Source: Enterobacter sp. kpr-6
GTDB taxonomy: Bacteria > Pseudomonadota > Gammaproteobacteria > Enterobacterales > Enterobacteriaceae
DNA: 64,000 nucleotides
Assembly: GCF_900116015.1 (NCBI RefSeq)
Contig: NZ_FOYH01000001.1
Location: 248,001-312,000 of the forward strand
Reading direction: 5' to 3'
Below the pieces are notes generated by a model. That model had not been told where the DNA came from, made no database searches, and saw only the letters and a program-made list of their open reading frames with translations. The translations under genes and the position numbers were made by a program. This document shows positions 42,869 to 50,954 of the stretch, one piece after another. Positions within the stretch are counted from its first letter, which is position 1; each line of letters opens with the position of its first letter.

Positions 42869-42935
42869 TTCTTCTCATCTCTTTCTCACCGCTGATTGCG
42901 CTATAGTGTTTTCACCAAATTTTCGGGAGAACACG

Positions 42936-44135
42936 ATGATTAACGTGGAAATGTTGTCCACTGGCGATGAAGTGCTGCATGGACAAATTACGGATACCAA
43001 TGCCGCCTGGCTGGCGGATTTTTTCTTTAATCAGGGATTACCCTTAACGCGCCGTAATACCGTCGGCGACAGTCTCGAAAGCCTGGTCGCTATTCTGCGT
43101 GAGCGCAGTGAACACGCCGATGTGCTGATCGTTAACGGCGGTCTGGGCCCGACCAGCGACGATCTCAGCGCGCTGGCTGCCGCCACCGCCGCGGGAGAAG
43201 AGCTGGTGCTGCACGAAGACTGGCTTACGCACATGGAACAATTTTTTAGCGAGCGCGGCAGGGTGATGGCCCCAAGCAACCGCAAGCAGGCGGAAATCCC
43301 CGCCAGCGCCGAACTGGTCGATAACCCGGTTGGCACCGCCTGCGGGTTTGCCCTGAAGCTCAACCGCTGCCTGATGTTTTTCACGCCGGGCGTTCCCTCT
43401 GAATTTAAAGTGATGGTCGAGCGGGAAATTCTGCCGCGTCTGCGCGAGCGTTTTACGCTGCCGTCGCCGCCGGTGTGCCTGCGTCTCACCACCTTTGGTC
43501 GCTCCGAAAGCGATCTGGCGCAAAGCCTCGATCATCTGCCGCTGCCCGATGGCGTGGTGATGGGCTACCGCTCGTCAATGCCGATTATTGAACTGAAACT
43601 GACCGGACCGGCCACGCAGCGTGACGCGATGCTCGCCCTGTGGCCTGAAGTGCAGCGCGTGGCGGGCGAAAGCCTGATTTTTGAAGGCACCGAAGGGCTT
43701 CCGGCGCTGCTGGTGCGTCATCTGCGGGAAAAACAGATCAGTCTGACGCTCAGCGAGCAGTTCACCAGCGGTCTGGTGGCGCTCCAGCTTTCCCGCGCCG
43801 ACGCGCCATTGCTGGTCAGCGAAGTGCTGCCGTCACAACCCGAAACCCTTGAGCAGTCGGCCCGCTGGGCAGCCGAGTTACGCAGCCGTCATCTCGCCGG
43901 GCTGGCGTTAACCGTGGGTGGCATGGACGATGAGCATCTCAACTTCGCGCTGGCGACACCGCAGGGAACGCACGCGCTGCGCGTGAAGTTCAACACCAGC
44001 CGTCACAGTGTGGTGGTGCGGCAGGAAGTGTGTGCGATGATGGCGCTTAACATGCTGCGCCGCTGGCTGCTGGATAAAGAGGTGACGTCTGAGCACGGCT
44101 GGATCAATGTGGTGGAGTCGCAGTTTTTTGCGTAG
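42936..44135 (+). CDS. yfaY: YfaY, CinA-family protein
   Basis: A 399-residue protein of the CinA/molybdopterin-binding family, homologous to E. coli YfaY (400). The N-terminal MoCF-like domain (about 1-170) has LSTGDEVLHGQITDTNAAW and VNGGLGPTSDDLSA, the fold used by the ADP-ribose pyrophosphatase part of CinA/PncC proteins. The C-terminal domain resembles the nicotinamide-nucleotide amidase, but E. coli YfaY is reported to lack that activity. ATG 42936 follows GGGAGA. Its cellular role is unclear. A triple palindromic repeat follows. Confidence 0.92.
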   Translation: MINVEMLSTGDEVLHGQITDTNAAWLADFFFNQGLPLTRRNTVGDSLESLVAILRERSEHADVLIVNGGLGPTSDDLSALAAATAAGEELVLHEDWLTHMEQFFSERGRVMAPSNRKQAEIPASAELVDNPVGTACGFALKLNRCLMFFTPGVPSEFKVMVEREILPRLRERFTLPSPPVCLRLTTFGRSESDLAQSLDHLPLPDGVVMGYRSSMPIIELKLTGPATQRDAMLALWPEVQRVAGESLIFEGTEGLPALLVRHLREKQISLTLSEQFTSGLVALQLSRADAPLLVSEVLPSQPETLEQSARWAAELRSRHLAGLALTVGGMDDEHLNFALATPQGTHALRVKFNTSRHSVVVRQEVCAMMALNMLRRWLLDKEVTSEHGWINVVESQFFA

Positions 44136-44138
44136 TTT

Positions 44139-44281
44139 CCCCCCTCACCCCGGCCCTCTCCCGCGGGGAGAGGGAGAAACCGGGGCCCTCACCCCGACCC
44201 TCTCCCGTGGGGAGAGGGAGAAAGTCAAAATCGGCACGATCGATCCCCTCTCCCTGGGGAGAGGGCTAGGGTGAGGGGGGG
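44139..44281. repeat. Triple palindromic intergenic repeat (copy 3)
   Basis: Three similar hairpins in a row, each CCCTCTCCC(G)/GGGGAGAGGG, are joined by CCTCACCCCGGCC-like segments and end with CTAGGGTGAGGGG. It lies between the convergent yfaY and glpC stops (the latter at 44290) and is the longest copy of the family in this window. The regular units are not a CRISPR: the spacing is short and the units are self-complementary. Confidence 0.85.
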
Positions 44282-44289
44282 AAAAGGAA

Positions 44290-45480
44290 TTAACCCAGCG
44301 CCCGCGCCAGGAGAGAAACAGGGTGCTCGCAGCGTAAATTTGTCGACATCTCAATCTGCCATTTACAGGTTTCGCAATCGGTAATGGCGAGGTCAGCGCC
44401 GCTCGCATCTATCTGCGCAAACAGCGGTGCGCCGATGGCCTGCGAGGTGGCGTAATTCTCCGCTTTAAACCCATAGGTTCCGGCAATCCCGCAGCACTGC
44501 GAATCCAGCACGATCAGCTCCAGACCGGGGATTTTACGCAACAATTCCAGGGTGTAATGCGTCCAGCCCATTTTCTCCAGGTGACAGGGTGTGTGATACA
44601 CCACTTTCAGCGGCAGCGGCTTTAACGCAAGCGTGCGGCCTTCGTCCAGCTTGCGCCACAGCCAGCGGGTGGCTAAATCGATATGCGAACGCACAGGCTG
44701 GTTGTCGATATCCAGCAGATGCGGGTACTCGTCGCGCAGGGTAAAAGTGCAGGTCGATGAGGTGGCGATGACCGCCAGGCCGTCGTCGGTAATAGCCCGG
44801 TTTAACGCAGTCATATTTGAGGCCGCCTGCTTTTTGGCTTTGTCGAAAAAACCGTTGGCAATCAGCGGCACGCCGCAGCATTTCTCGTTATGCAGCAATT
44901 GCACGCCTATCCCCAGCGCGTTCGCCACCTTCACCAGATCCTTACCCAATTGTGGATGGTTGTAATTGACAAAACAGCCGTGGAAAAACGCCACCTGTTC
45001 AGCAAACACCGCCTGACGCGAGGCCTGGCTGCGGTACCACTGACGAAACGTGCCCGCGGAATATTTGGGCAATGTGCGACGGTGATCGATTTTCAGCGCT
45101 TTATCCAGCAGTGCACGCACCGGTTTTAGCCCGGTCGCGGCATTCACCAGTGGGGCGACGGGGGTGGATAGCGTCCCCATCAGATCGGTGTGACTTAAAA
45201 TGGCATTGCGTAACGAGGCAGTGTGCGGAGCATGTTGCGCCCGCGCGCGCTGAATAATATCACCAATTTTTACCCCTGACGGGCAGGCGGTTTCACAGCG
45301 TTTGCAGTTGGTGCAATACTTCAGCGCCTCATCATACAGCGCGGCATCTTTCAGGCGCAGGCGTTCGCCGTCCGGCCCGGCCTGTTTCGGGCCGGGGTAC
45401 GCCGGATTGACGCGGCTGACCGGGCACACCGTGGTGCACACGGTGCATTTAATGCAGCTTTCAAAGCCGGTGGTGCTCAT
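44290..45480 (-). CDS. glpC: Anaerobic glycerol-3-phosphate dehydrogenase subunit C
   Basis: GlpC is the membrane-associated iron-sulfur subunit that passes electrons from GlpAB to menaquinone. The 396 residues equal E. coli GlpC. Two [4Fe-4S] motifs are at the N-terminus, [12 protein letters not shown] (about 9-20) and [12 protein letters not shown] (about 52-63), followed by two CCG domains (KCCGVPLI near 210 and [10 protein letters not shown] near 350). The start at 45480 overlaps the glpB stop by four bases. Confidence 0.97.
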   Translation of the reverse strand: MSTTGFESCIKCTVCTTVCPVSRVNPAYPGPKQAGPDGERLRLKDAALYDEALKYCTNCKRCETACPSGVKIGDIIQRARAQHAPHTASLRNAILSHTDLMGTLSTPVAPLVNAATGLKPVRALLDKALKIDHRRTLPKYSAGTFRQWYRSQASRQAVFAEQVAFFHGCFVNYNHPQLGKDLVKVANALGIGVQLLHNEKCCGVPLIANGFFDKAKKQAASNMTALNRAITDDGLAVIATSSTCTFTLRDEYPHLLDIDNQPVRSHIDLATRWLWRKLDEGRTLALKPLPLKVVYHTPCHLEKMGWTHYTLELLRKIPGLELIVLDSQCCGIAGTYGFKAENYATSQAIGAPLFAQIDASGADLAITDCETCKWQIEMSTNLRCEHPVSLLARALG

Positions 45481-46733
45481 GATGTGCCTCCCTGAGTGCA
45501 AATGTGCTGCGCGGCGTGTAATGCGGTGACGGCACAAACGCCGCCGCCACAGCCCTGCGCGATGGCATCAAAGCCGCCGAGAACGGAGCCAATCGCATAC
45601 AGATTCGCCAGCGTCTCGCCGTTTTGCTGTCCGCGTAGCGAGGCATCGGTACGCACGCCAAACTGCTGCCAGGGCTGGGCGTCAAATACATCGTCACGAT
45701 ACCAGTCGGTGCGGTCGGCGCACTGGATCACATCGAGGCCAAACACCGCTTCGCGCACGCCGTCGCGCCCGGCAATCAGCCCGTTGCTGAAAAAGCTGCC
45801 GCTGGCCAGCACCACATTACGCGCGCGCAGCGGAATATCTTCATGCTTACGCGTCCAGAGATGGGTGACCACGCCGTTATCAATGCGGCCCCGGATCACC
45901 TCATCGCCCGGCATCCAGGTGCCGCCACTGCGAATAAACTGCTGTGAAAGCCGCGTTTGCATGCGCATCCCCGGCACCGAAGGGGGCAGGGTGGGCAGCA
46001 GCCGCACTTCGCAGGCGAGGGTGTGATTAAGCCGGGTATAAACCTGATTGTCGGTCAGCCCGATGCAGGCGGGGAGGTAAAGCACATCGTGCTGTTCGCT
46101 CAGAGGCGCGAGCGCATCGCACAGCGCGGTGAAATTCGCCTCCTGATCCAGCACGCGGGCAATGTTTACGGCGCGAAACTCGCTCGGGTTATCGCGAAGC
46201 GTATCCAGCAGCGGTAGTTCAATGTCGGTCGCCGTCGCATCAATCCCGCGCTTACGCAGCGCCTGTGCCGCAAGCTGCGGCTGAAAGTCGAGAAAACCGC
46301 TGATGCCGACCACGCCCACGCGCAGCCCGGCGTTGGGGGAAACAGGCACTTCCGGCGGGCTTAGCCACGCCAGGCGCTGCGTTCCGAGCGGCGTGATGCG
46401 GTAGTGCGGCGCGTCGGCATTGCCATAAAAATCCAGCCCGCACGCTGCGAGCAGCGTTTGCGCCTCATGTGCGTAACGGTAAACATGCTCCGCGCCGATT
46501 AACGAATAGGGGTGTTGCGGGGCGAGTGTGGCCAGTGACGCCAGCCCCGCGCGGGTGTCGGTGACCGGCTCGCCCGTCGGCAGATGCGAGAGCAGATCCA
46601 GCGATCCCGACGAAAAGTTCAGTGCGCTTTGTCCCCGGCTGACGATGGCGCAGCGCTGCCCGGCCTGGTTTAAGCGGATGCCACACAGCAAACCGGCAAG
46701 GCCCCCGCCGATAATCACCGTATCAAAATTCAT
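45477..46733 (-). CDS. glpB: Anaerobic glycerol-3-phosphate dehydrogenase subunit B
   Basis: GlpB is the second flavoprotein subunit of the anaerobic enzyme; in E. coli it binds FMN. The 418 residues (419 in E. coli) begin with the dinucleotide-binding fold [19 protein letters not shown]. The C-terminal [20 protein letters not shown] is the flavin-contacting stretch. Start 46733 gives MNFDTV and overlaps glpA by eleven bases, so translation is coupled. The three genes lie in the order A-B-C on the minus strand. Confidence 0.96.
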   Translation of the reverse strand: MNFDTVIIGGGLAGLLCGIRLNQAGQRCAIVSRGQSALNFSSGSLDLLSHLPTGEPVTDTRAGLASLATLAPQHPYSLIGAEHVYRYAHEAQTLLAACGLDFYGNADAPHYRITPLGTQRLAWLSPPEVPVSPNAGLRVGVVGISGFLDFQPQLAAQALRKRGIDATATDIELPLLDTLRDNPSEFRAVNIARVLDQEANFTALCDALAPLSEQHDVLYLPACIGLTDNQVYTRLNHTLACEVRLLPTLPPSVPGMRMQTRLSQQFIRSGGTWMPGDEVIRGRIDNGVVTHLWTRKHEDIPLRARNVVLASGSFFSNGLIAGRDGVREAVFGLDVIQCADRTDWYRDDVFDAQPWQQFGVRTDASLRGQQNGETLANLYAIGSVLGGFDAIAQGCGGGVCAVTALHAAQHICTQGGTS

Positions 46734-48345
46734 CGGTACTCTCCTTTTCCAGCCCGCATAACCCCTGATAAACCCAGCGGGTAAATTCGCTTTCGCGCAG
46801 CGCATCGCCCCAGGCGACAGGCCGGATACCTTTCCAGCGTTCGTTGAGAAACGCCGAAAGCTGGCTGATGGACTGCGCTTCGCTGGTGATGTTCAGGCGA
46901 TTGAGCAAGCCTGCCGCCCGGCAGGCGCACAGTTCGCCCTGACAGGTGCCCATGCCGACGCGGGTGCGGCGGCGCAAATCGAGCAGCGTTTGCACGTTGA
47001 GATTATCGACCGCGTACTGCACTTCGCCCGCCGTGACCGCTTCACACTCGCAGACCAGACTGCGGTGCAGGCGCTCGTTGCCCAGCCATTCCGGGGTGCG
47101 ATCGCCATGACGCCAGACGGCAGAACCGCGCAGCGGCGCGGGCAGTGAGATAATTTTTTGCAGCGTGGCTTCAGCAGGCTGACGCGAGCCGGGCAGCGGA
47201 TCGCTGGCGGTGCGGCAGGTAACGTGATTATTGAGCTTGCGACACACCGCATCGGTGGCCCATTCCGCCATCAGCCGGTAGGTCATCAGTTTGCCGCCGG
47301 TGATGGTAATAAACCCTTCCAGCCCATCGCGCTGAGCATGATCCATCAGCACGATCCCCCGGCTGACGTTACGCCCGGTGGGATCGTCGTCGCTCGCTAC
47401 CAGCGGTCGGACGCCTGCATAGGCGCGCAGAATGCGTGATTTCGCCATCACCGGGGCGAGCTTTTCGCCCTCACGCAACAGCACATCCACCTCTTCCGGC
47501 GTAACGCGGGTGTCGTCAATATCGCGATAGTTGAGGTGAGTGGAGGTGGTGCCGATCAGCGAGATGGTATCGCCGGGCACCAGAATGTCGGCATCGGCAG
47601 GTTTGCGGCAGCGGTTGATCACCTGCTGGTTGATGCGATGATCGAGGATCAACAGCGCGCCTTTCGCCGGGAACATGCGGATACTGAGATCGGCATATTC
47701 TGCGATGCGCTGGCCCCAAATCCCGGCGGCGTTGACCACCACCGGGGCGTGAAGCGTTTGCACGACGTGAGTAGAGGGATGGCGGATTTGCACGCCGCTG
47801 ACCCGATCGCCCGTACGCACCAGCCCGCAGACTTCGTGCCCGGTGAGTATCACGGCACCGTGCTCGCGCGCATCCAGCATATTCGCGGCAGTCAGACGAA
47901 AAGGATCGACGGTGCCGTCCGGTACCTGTACCGCGCCGATGAGCGCCGGATTAACGCAGGGCTCAATGCGCCGGGCCTCATCGGGGGCAAGCGCTTTTGC
48001 ATCGATTCCGGCGCGGGTGCAGGCGGCGATAAACTGCTGCTGCCAGCTGAGATCGTCTTCCGGGAGAGTAATGAACAGGCCGCCGGTGGGTTCAATGCAG
48101 TGGCGGGCGATGCGGCGCAGGATTTGGTTTTCGCTGATGCACTCGCGGGCGGATTCTTCGTCGGTGACGGCATAGCGCGCGCCGCTGTGCAGTAAACCGT
48201 GGTTGCGGCCCGTCGCGCCGGTGGCGATGTCGTGGCGCTCAAGCAATATCACCCGTAGCCCGCGCAGGGCACAGTCGCGGGCGACGCCTGCTCCGGTTGC
48301 GCCGCCGCCAATGATAATGACGTCGTACTCCTCTGCGTTGCGCAT
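46723..48345 (-). CDS. glpA: Anaerobic glycerol-3-phosphate dehydrogenase subunit A
   Basis: GlpA is the catalytic FAD subunit that oxidises glycerol-3-phosphate to dihydroxyacetone phosphate without oxygen. The 540 residues (542 in E. coli) start with the FAD motif [20 protein letters not shown], followed by [16 protein letters not shown]. The C-terminal cysteine-rich part, [16 protein letters not shown] with [14 protein letters not shown] (about 405-470), is a BFD-like iron-sulfur region. It is the first gene of glpABC. The promoter region has GlpR-like operators, but the usual divergent glpT is absent. Confidence 0.97.
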   Translation of the reverse strand: MRNAEEYDVIIIGGGATGAGVARDCALRGLRVILLERHDIATGATGRNHGLLHSGARYAVTDEESARECISENQILRRIARHCIEPTGGLFITLPEDDLSWQQQFIAACTRAGIDAKALAPDEARRIEPCVNPALIGAVQVPDGTVDPFRLTAANMLDAREHGAVILTGHEVCGLVRTGDRVSGVQIRHPSTHVVQTLHAPVVVNAAGIWGQRIAEYADLSIRMFPAKGALLILDHRINQQVINRCRKPADADILVPGDTISLIGTTSTHLNYRDIDDTRVTPEEVDVLLREGEKLAPVMAKSRILRAYAGVRPLVASDDDPTGRNVSRGIVLMDHAQRDGLEGFITITGGKLMTYRLMAEWATDAVCRKLNNHVTCRTASDPLPGSRQPAEATLQKIISLPAPLRGSAVWRHGDRTPEWLGNERLHRSLVCECEAVTAGEVQYAVDNLNVQTLLDLRRRTRVGMGTCQGELCACRAAGLLNRLNITSEAQSISQLSAFLNERWKGIRPVAWGDALRESEFTRWVYQGLCGLEKESTDEF

Positions 48346-48407
48346 TCTCCTGTCCTTATTTGATTCAGTGAACCTTTACGACGCATTTAGCCACATTCAG
48401 GCTGTGG

Positions 48408-48427
48408 TTTGTTTGATATCGCGCATA
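48408..48427. promoter_or_regulatory. GlpR-like operator 1
   Basis: TTTGTTTGATATCGCGCATA agrees with the 20-base GlpR consensus WATGTTCGWTAWCGAACATW at 16 of 20 positions, including the central GATATCG. It lies 63 bases before the glpA start. Confidence 0.6.
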
Positions 48428-48438
48428 TTCGAACAACA

Positions 48439-48458
48439 AACGAAAGTAAAAGAACATT
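48439..48458. promoter_or_regulatory. GlpR-like operator 2
   Basis: AACGAAAGTAAAAGAACATT agrees with the GlpR consensus at 14 of 20 positions, mostly in the right half (GAACATT). Its start is 31 bases from that of operator 1, a whole number of turns, suggesting tandem binding. Confidence 0.45.
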
Positions 48459-48839
48459 TCAGCCGTTAAATGCGCGTTTTGTCATACTTTTGTGATGATG
48501 AGCGTCAGGGGTTGCAGTGCGGAGTGAAAAAGCTTTTCAGGATTAAATGCTGCCATTGCCTGAAAAATTAACAGATTACGTTAATGATTCTCAATGCGAC
48601 GGATCAGAGCGGGTGTTCGCTATATATTGGTCTTAGAGTATGAGTAAATACTCAATATTTGCTTTAGGTAAGTAAATTGGTTTGTTTGATCATGATATCG
48701 CGTGTAAAAATAAGCGGCCAATTGTATGTTGTAAGAATTCAAGGCAGCCATATAATCGACCTTATTAATAGTATGGCTGATCACCAGAGGTTAAATAAGC
48801 TTTCGATGGAAAGCTTCAGGACACATGGGCTAAAAAACG

Positions 48840-49262
48840 ATGGGATATCGGCTGTACGGGTATGTAATAGGTAAAGAAATTCACTTCGAGATTGAAAACC
48901 GAAGACTTTATCGGCTGCCACAAGGAAGTTCTGAGAAATATTTCCTGTTTGGCTCGGTTTTATTTAATCACACGATGTTGCAACTCTTTGTTTATTTACT
49001 CCAGCATGGTCGCCAGAACATTGTGACCAGAGAAGAATTATTGCGGGTTGTCTGGGAGGAAAACGATCTGGTTCCCTCGACCCAGCGCCTCTGGCAGGTG
49101 CTGAAAAACCTTAACCGGCGACTAAGTCTGCTGGGCCTGCCTGAAGATTTTATCGTCAATGTGAAGGGCAGTGGCTATATCATAAACTATATCGACATTA
49201 CGCCAATTTATTACAGGGAAAGTGAACTCCATCATCACCCTGAGGAAATAACGGAGAACTGA
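48840..49262 (+). CDS. Stand-alone winged-helix (OmpR/CadC-type) DNA-binding protein
   Basis: I do not recognise a named gene. The 140-residue product is essentially one Trans_reg_C (OmpR/PhoB-type) winged helix: TREELLRVVWEEN (about 61-73), the recognition helix STQRLWQVLKNLNRRL (about 81-96) and the wing VNVKGSGYIINYI (about 107-119). It has no receiver domain and no membrane segment, unlike CadC or ToxR, and the first 30 residues form short strands typical of this fold's N-terminus. No strong ribosome site precedes ATG 48840. Base use is more AT-rich than in neighbours, suggesting transfer. It sits where glpT-glpQ and inaA lie in E. coli. It probably regulates an unlinked target, since no partner gene is beside it. 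Confidence 0.75.
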   Translation: MGYRLYGYVIGKEIHFEIENRRLYRLPQGSSEKYFLFGSVLFNHTMLQLFVYLLQHGRQNIVTREELLRVVWEENDLVPSTQRLWQVLKNLNRRLSLLGLPEDFIVNVKGSGYIINYIDITPIYYRESELHHHPEEITEN

Positions 49263-49296
49263 CTATTCCTGAGTGAGTGATGTCAACCAGGATTTT

Positions 49297-49330
49297 ACCC
49301 CGAGCATGTCTGTGTGCTCGGGGTCTTTTT
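49297..49330 (+). terminator. Terminator after winged-helix gene
   Basis: ACCCCGAGCA/TGCTCGGGGT ten-base stem with an eight-base loop, followed by C and five T. Confidence 0.88.
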
Positions 49331-49454
49331 ATATATGGGGATACGTCAGGTTGCAGATGCGCTGGTTTTCGTGGCGTCGCTGCCTGTAACCCAGGTAATT
49401 CAGGATATAAAATATTGAACGTGACGCTTTTAATTAAGCAGAGAAATAAAAGCG

Positions 49455-49709
49455 CTACAGTTCAATCTCAATATCGCCTTTCGCCCGACAGCAACAGGGC
49501 AATATTTCATCCGGTAAAATAAAAGCCAGCGGTTCAGTCAGCCAGTCGACCTGACCGGTAACCAGTCGGGTGCGACAGGAACCGCAATAGCCTTCGCGGC
49601 ACTGGTACTCAACGTTAACCTGATGATGTTCGAGCGCGATAAGCAGGGAAGGGTGGTCATCCTGGCACAGAAGGTCTGTGCCAGTGATGCGCAGGGTTAC
49701 GCGACTCAT
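49455..49709 (-). CDS. yfaE: 2Fe-2S ferredoxin YfaE
   Basis: YfaE is a small [2Fe-2S] ferredoxin that helps assemble and maintain the diferric-tyrosyl radical cofactor of NrdB. The 84 residues equal the E. coli protein. Cluster ligands are Cys37, Cys42 and Cys45 in YQCREGYCGSCRTRLV and one of the CCC at 72-74. Its start overlaps the nrdB stop, so it is translationally coupled to its client enzyme. Confidence 0.96.
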   Translation of the reverse strand: MSRVTLRITGTDLLCQDDHPSLLIALEHHQVNVEYQCREGYCGSCRTRLVTGQVDWLTEPLAFILPDEILPCCCRAKGDIEIEL

Positions 49710-50839
49710 CAGAGCTGGAAGTCGCTCAGGTCGTCAGTATTGACTTCAGAGTCGATCTGACCAACCAGGTAAGAGCTGACTTCCACTTCCTGCGGAGCCA
49801 CCTGGACGTTGTCAGAGACCAGCCAGGTATTGATCCACGGAATCGGGTTAGAGCGGGTCTGGAACGGCAGATCCAGGCCAACCGCCTGCATACGGATATT
49901 GGTGATGTACTCAATGTACTGGCACAGAATATCTTTGTTCAGGCCGATCATGGAGCCGCCTTCGAAGAGGTATTCAGCCCACTCTTTTTCCTGCTCCGCC
50001 GCCAGCACAAACAGATCGTAAGATTCCTGTTTGCACTCTTCAGCGATCTCCGCCATTTCCGGATCGTCCACACCGCTGCGCAGCAGGTTCAGCATATGCT
50101 GGGTGCCGGTCAGGTGCAGAGCTTCATCGCGGGCGATCAGGCGAATAATTTTGGCGTTACCTTCCATCAGTTCGCGCTCGGCGAAAGCGAATGAACAGGC
50201 AAAGCTGACGTAGAAGCGGATCGCTTCCAGCGCGTTAACGCTCATCAGGCACAGGTAAAGTTTCTTTTTCAGCTCGCGCAGGCTTACGGTCAGCGTTTTA
50301 CCGTTCACCGTGTGAGTGCCTTCGCCTAAAAGATGCCAGTAGCTGGTCAGCTCAATCAGATCGTCATAGAAGTGCGAAATGCCTTCCGCGCGCTTGAGGA
50401 TTTGCTCATTGGTGACGATATCGTCAAACACTACCGCCGGATCGTTCACGATATTGCGAATGATATGGGTGTAAGAGCGGGAGTGGATCGTCTCTGAGAA
50501 CGCCCAGGTTTCAACCCAGGTTTCCAGTTCCGGGATGGAGATCAGCGGCAGCAGCGCCACGTTCGGGCTACGGCCCTGAATGGAATCCAGCAGCGTCTGG
50601 TATTTCAGGTTGCTCAGGAAGATGTGTTTTTCATGCTCCGGCAGCGCCTGGAAGTCAATGCGGTCGCGGGAAACGTCAACTTCTTCCGGACGCCAGAAGA
50701 AGGAGAGCTGTTTCTCAATCAGCTTTTCGAAGATGTCATATTTTTGCTGATCGTAGCGCGCCACGTTAACCGACTGACCGAAGAACATCGGTTCCAGTAA
50801 CTGGTCGTTTTTCGTCTGTGAAAAAGTGGTGTATGCCAT
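49709..50839 (-). CDS. nrdB: Class Ia ribonucleotide reductase subunit beta
   Basis: NrdB holds the diiron-tyrosyl radical needed by NrdA to reduce ribonucleotides. The 376 residues equal E. coli NrdB. Visible ligands and radical residue: Asp85 in [10 protein letters not shown], Glu116 and His119 in [13 protein letters not shown], with the radical tyrosine at 123 counting Met (Tyr122 in the usual numbering), and the second Glu/His pair [13 protein letters not shown]. The C-terminal tail [12 protein letters not shown] binds NrdA. A palindromic repeat fills the 115-base gap between nrdA and nrdB. Confidence 0.98.
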   Translation of the reverse strand: MAYTTFSQTKNDQLLEPMFFGQSVNVARYDQQKYDIFEKLIEKQLSFFWRPEEVDVSRDRIDFQALPEHEKHIFLSNLKYQTLLDSIQGRSPNVALLPLISIPELETWVETWAFSETIHSRSYTHIIRNIVNDPAVVFDDIVTNEQILKRAEGISHFYDDLIELTSYWHLLGEGTHTVNGKTLTVSLRELKKKLYLCLMSVNALEAIRFYVSFACSFAFAERELMEGNAKIIRLIARDEALHLTGTQHMLNLLRSGVDDPEMAEIAEECKQESYDLFVLAAEQEKEWAEYLFEGGSMIGLNKDILCQYIEYITNIRMQAVGLDLPFQTRSNPIPWINTWLVSDNVQVAPQEVEVSSYLVGQIDSEVNTDDLSDFQL

Positions 50840-50862
50840 TTTAGGTCCTGTAGGATGAATTT

Positions 50863-50946
50863 CCCCTCACCCTAACCCTCTCCCGCGGGGAGAGGGAACG
50901 TTCGGTTTTCTCCCTCTCCTTTGGGGAGAGGGCCGGGGTGAGGGGG
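50863..50946. repeat. Composite palindromic repeat between nrdA and nrdB (copy 4)
   Basis: Outer arms CCCCTCACCC and GGGTGAGGGG enclose two hairpins of the CCCTCTCCC/GGGGAGAGGG kind. It lies within the nrdAB transcript, nine bases after the nrdA stop, and is the same family as copies at 12448, 21793 and 44139. Confidence 0.85.
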
Positions 50947-50954
50947 CAATATAA

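Larger units (their letters stand above)
48346..48839. promoter_or_regulatory. glpA upstream region
   Basis: 494 bases without a convincing gene, between divergent glpA and a small winged-helix regulator gene. The left third carries GlpR-like operators. The right two thirds are AT-rich (about 48560-48840), unlike the GC-rich neighbours, and may hold the regulator's promoter. A 65-codon frame from 48677 that starts with TTG has no ribosome site and runs into the next gene, so I do not call it. Confidence 0.6.

Noticed and set aside
44139-44281. CRISPR-like array of repeated units
   Set aside because: Only three units, each self-complementary, with short unequal spacers and no cas genes nearby; it fits an intergenic palindromic repeat.
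48677-48874. 65-codon small protein before the winged-helix gene
   Set aside because: Starts with TTG, has no ribosome site, overlaps the next gene and resembles no family I know.
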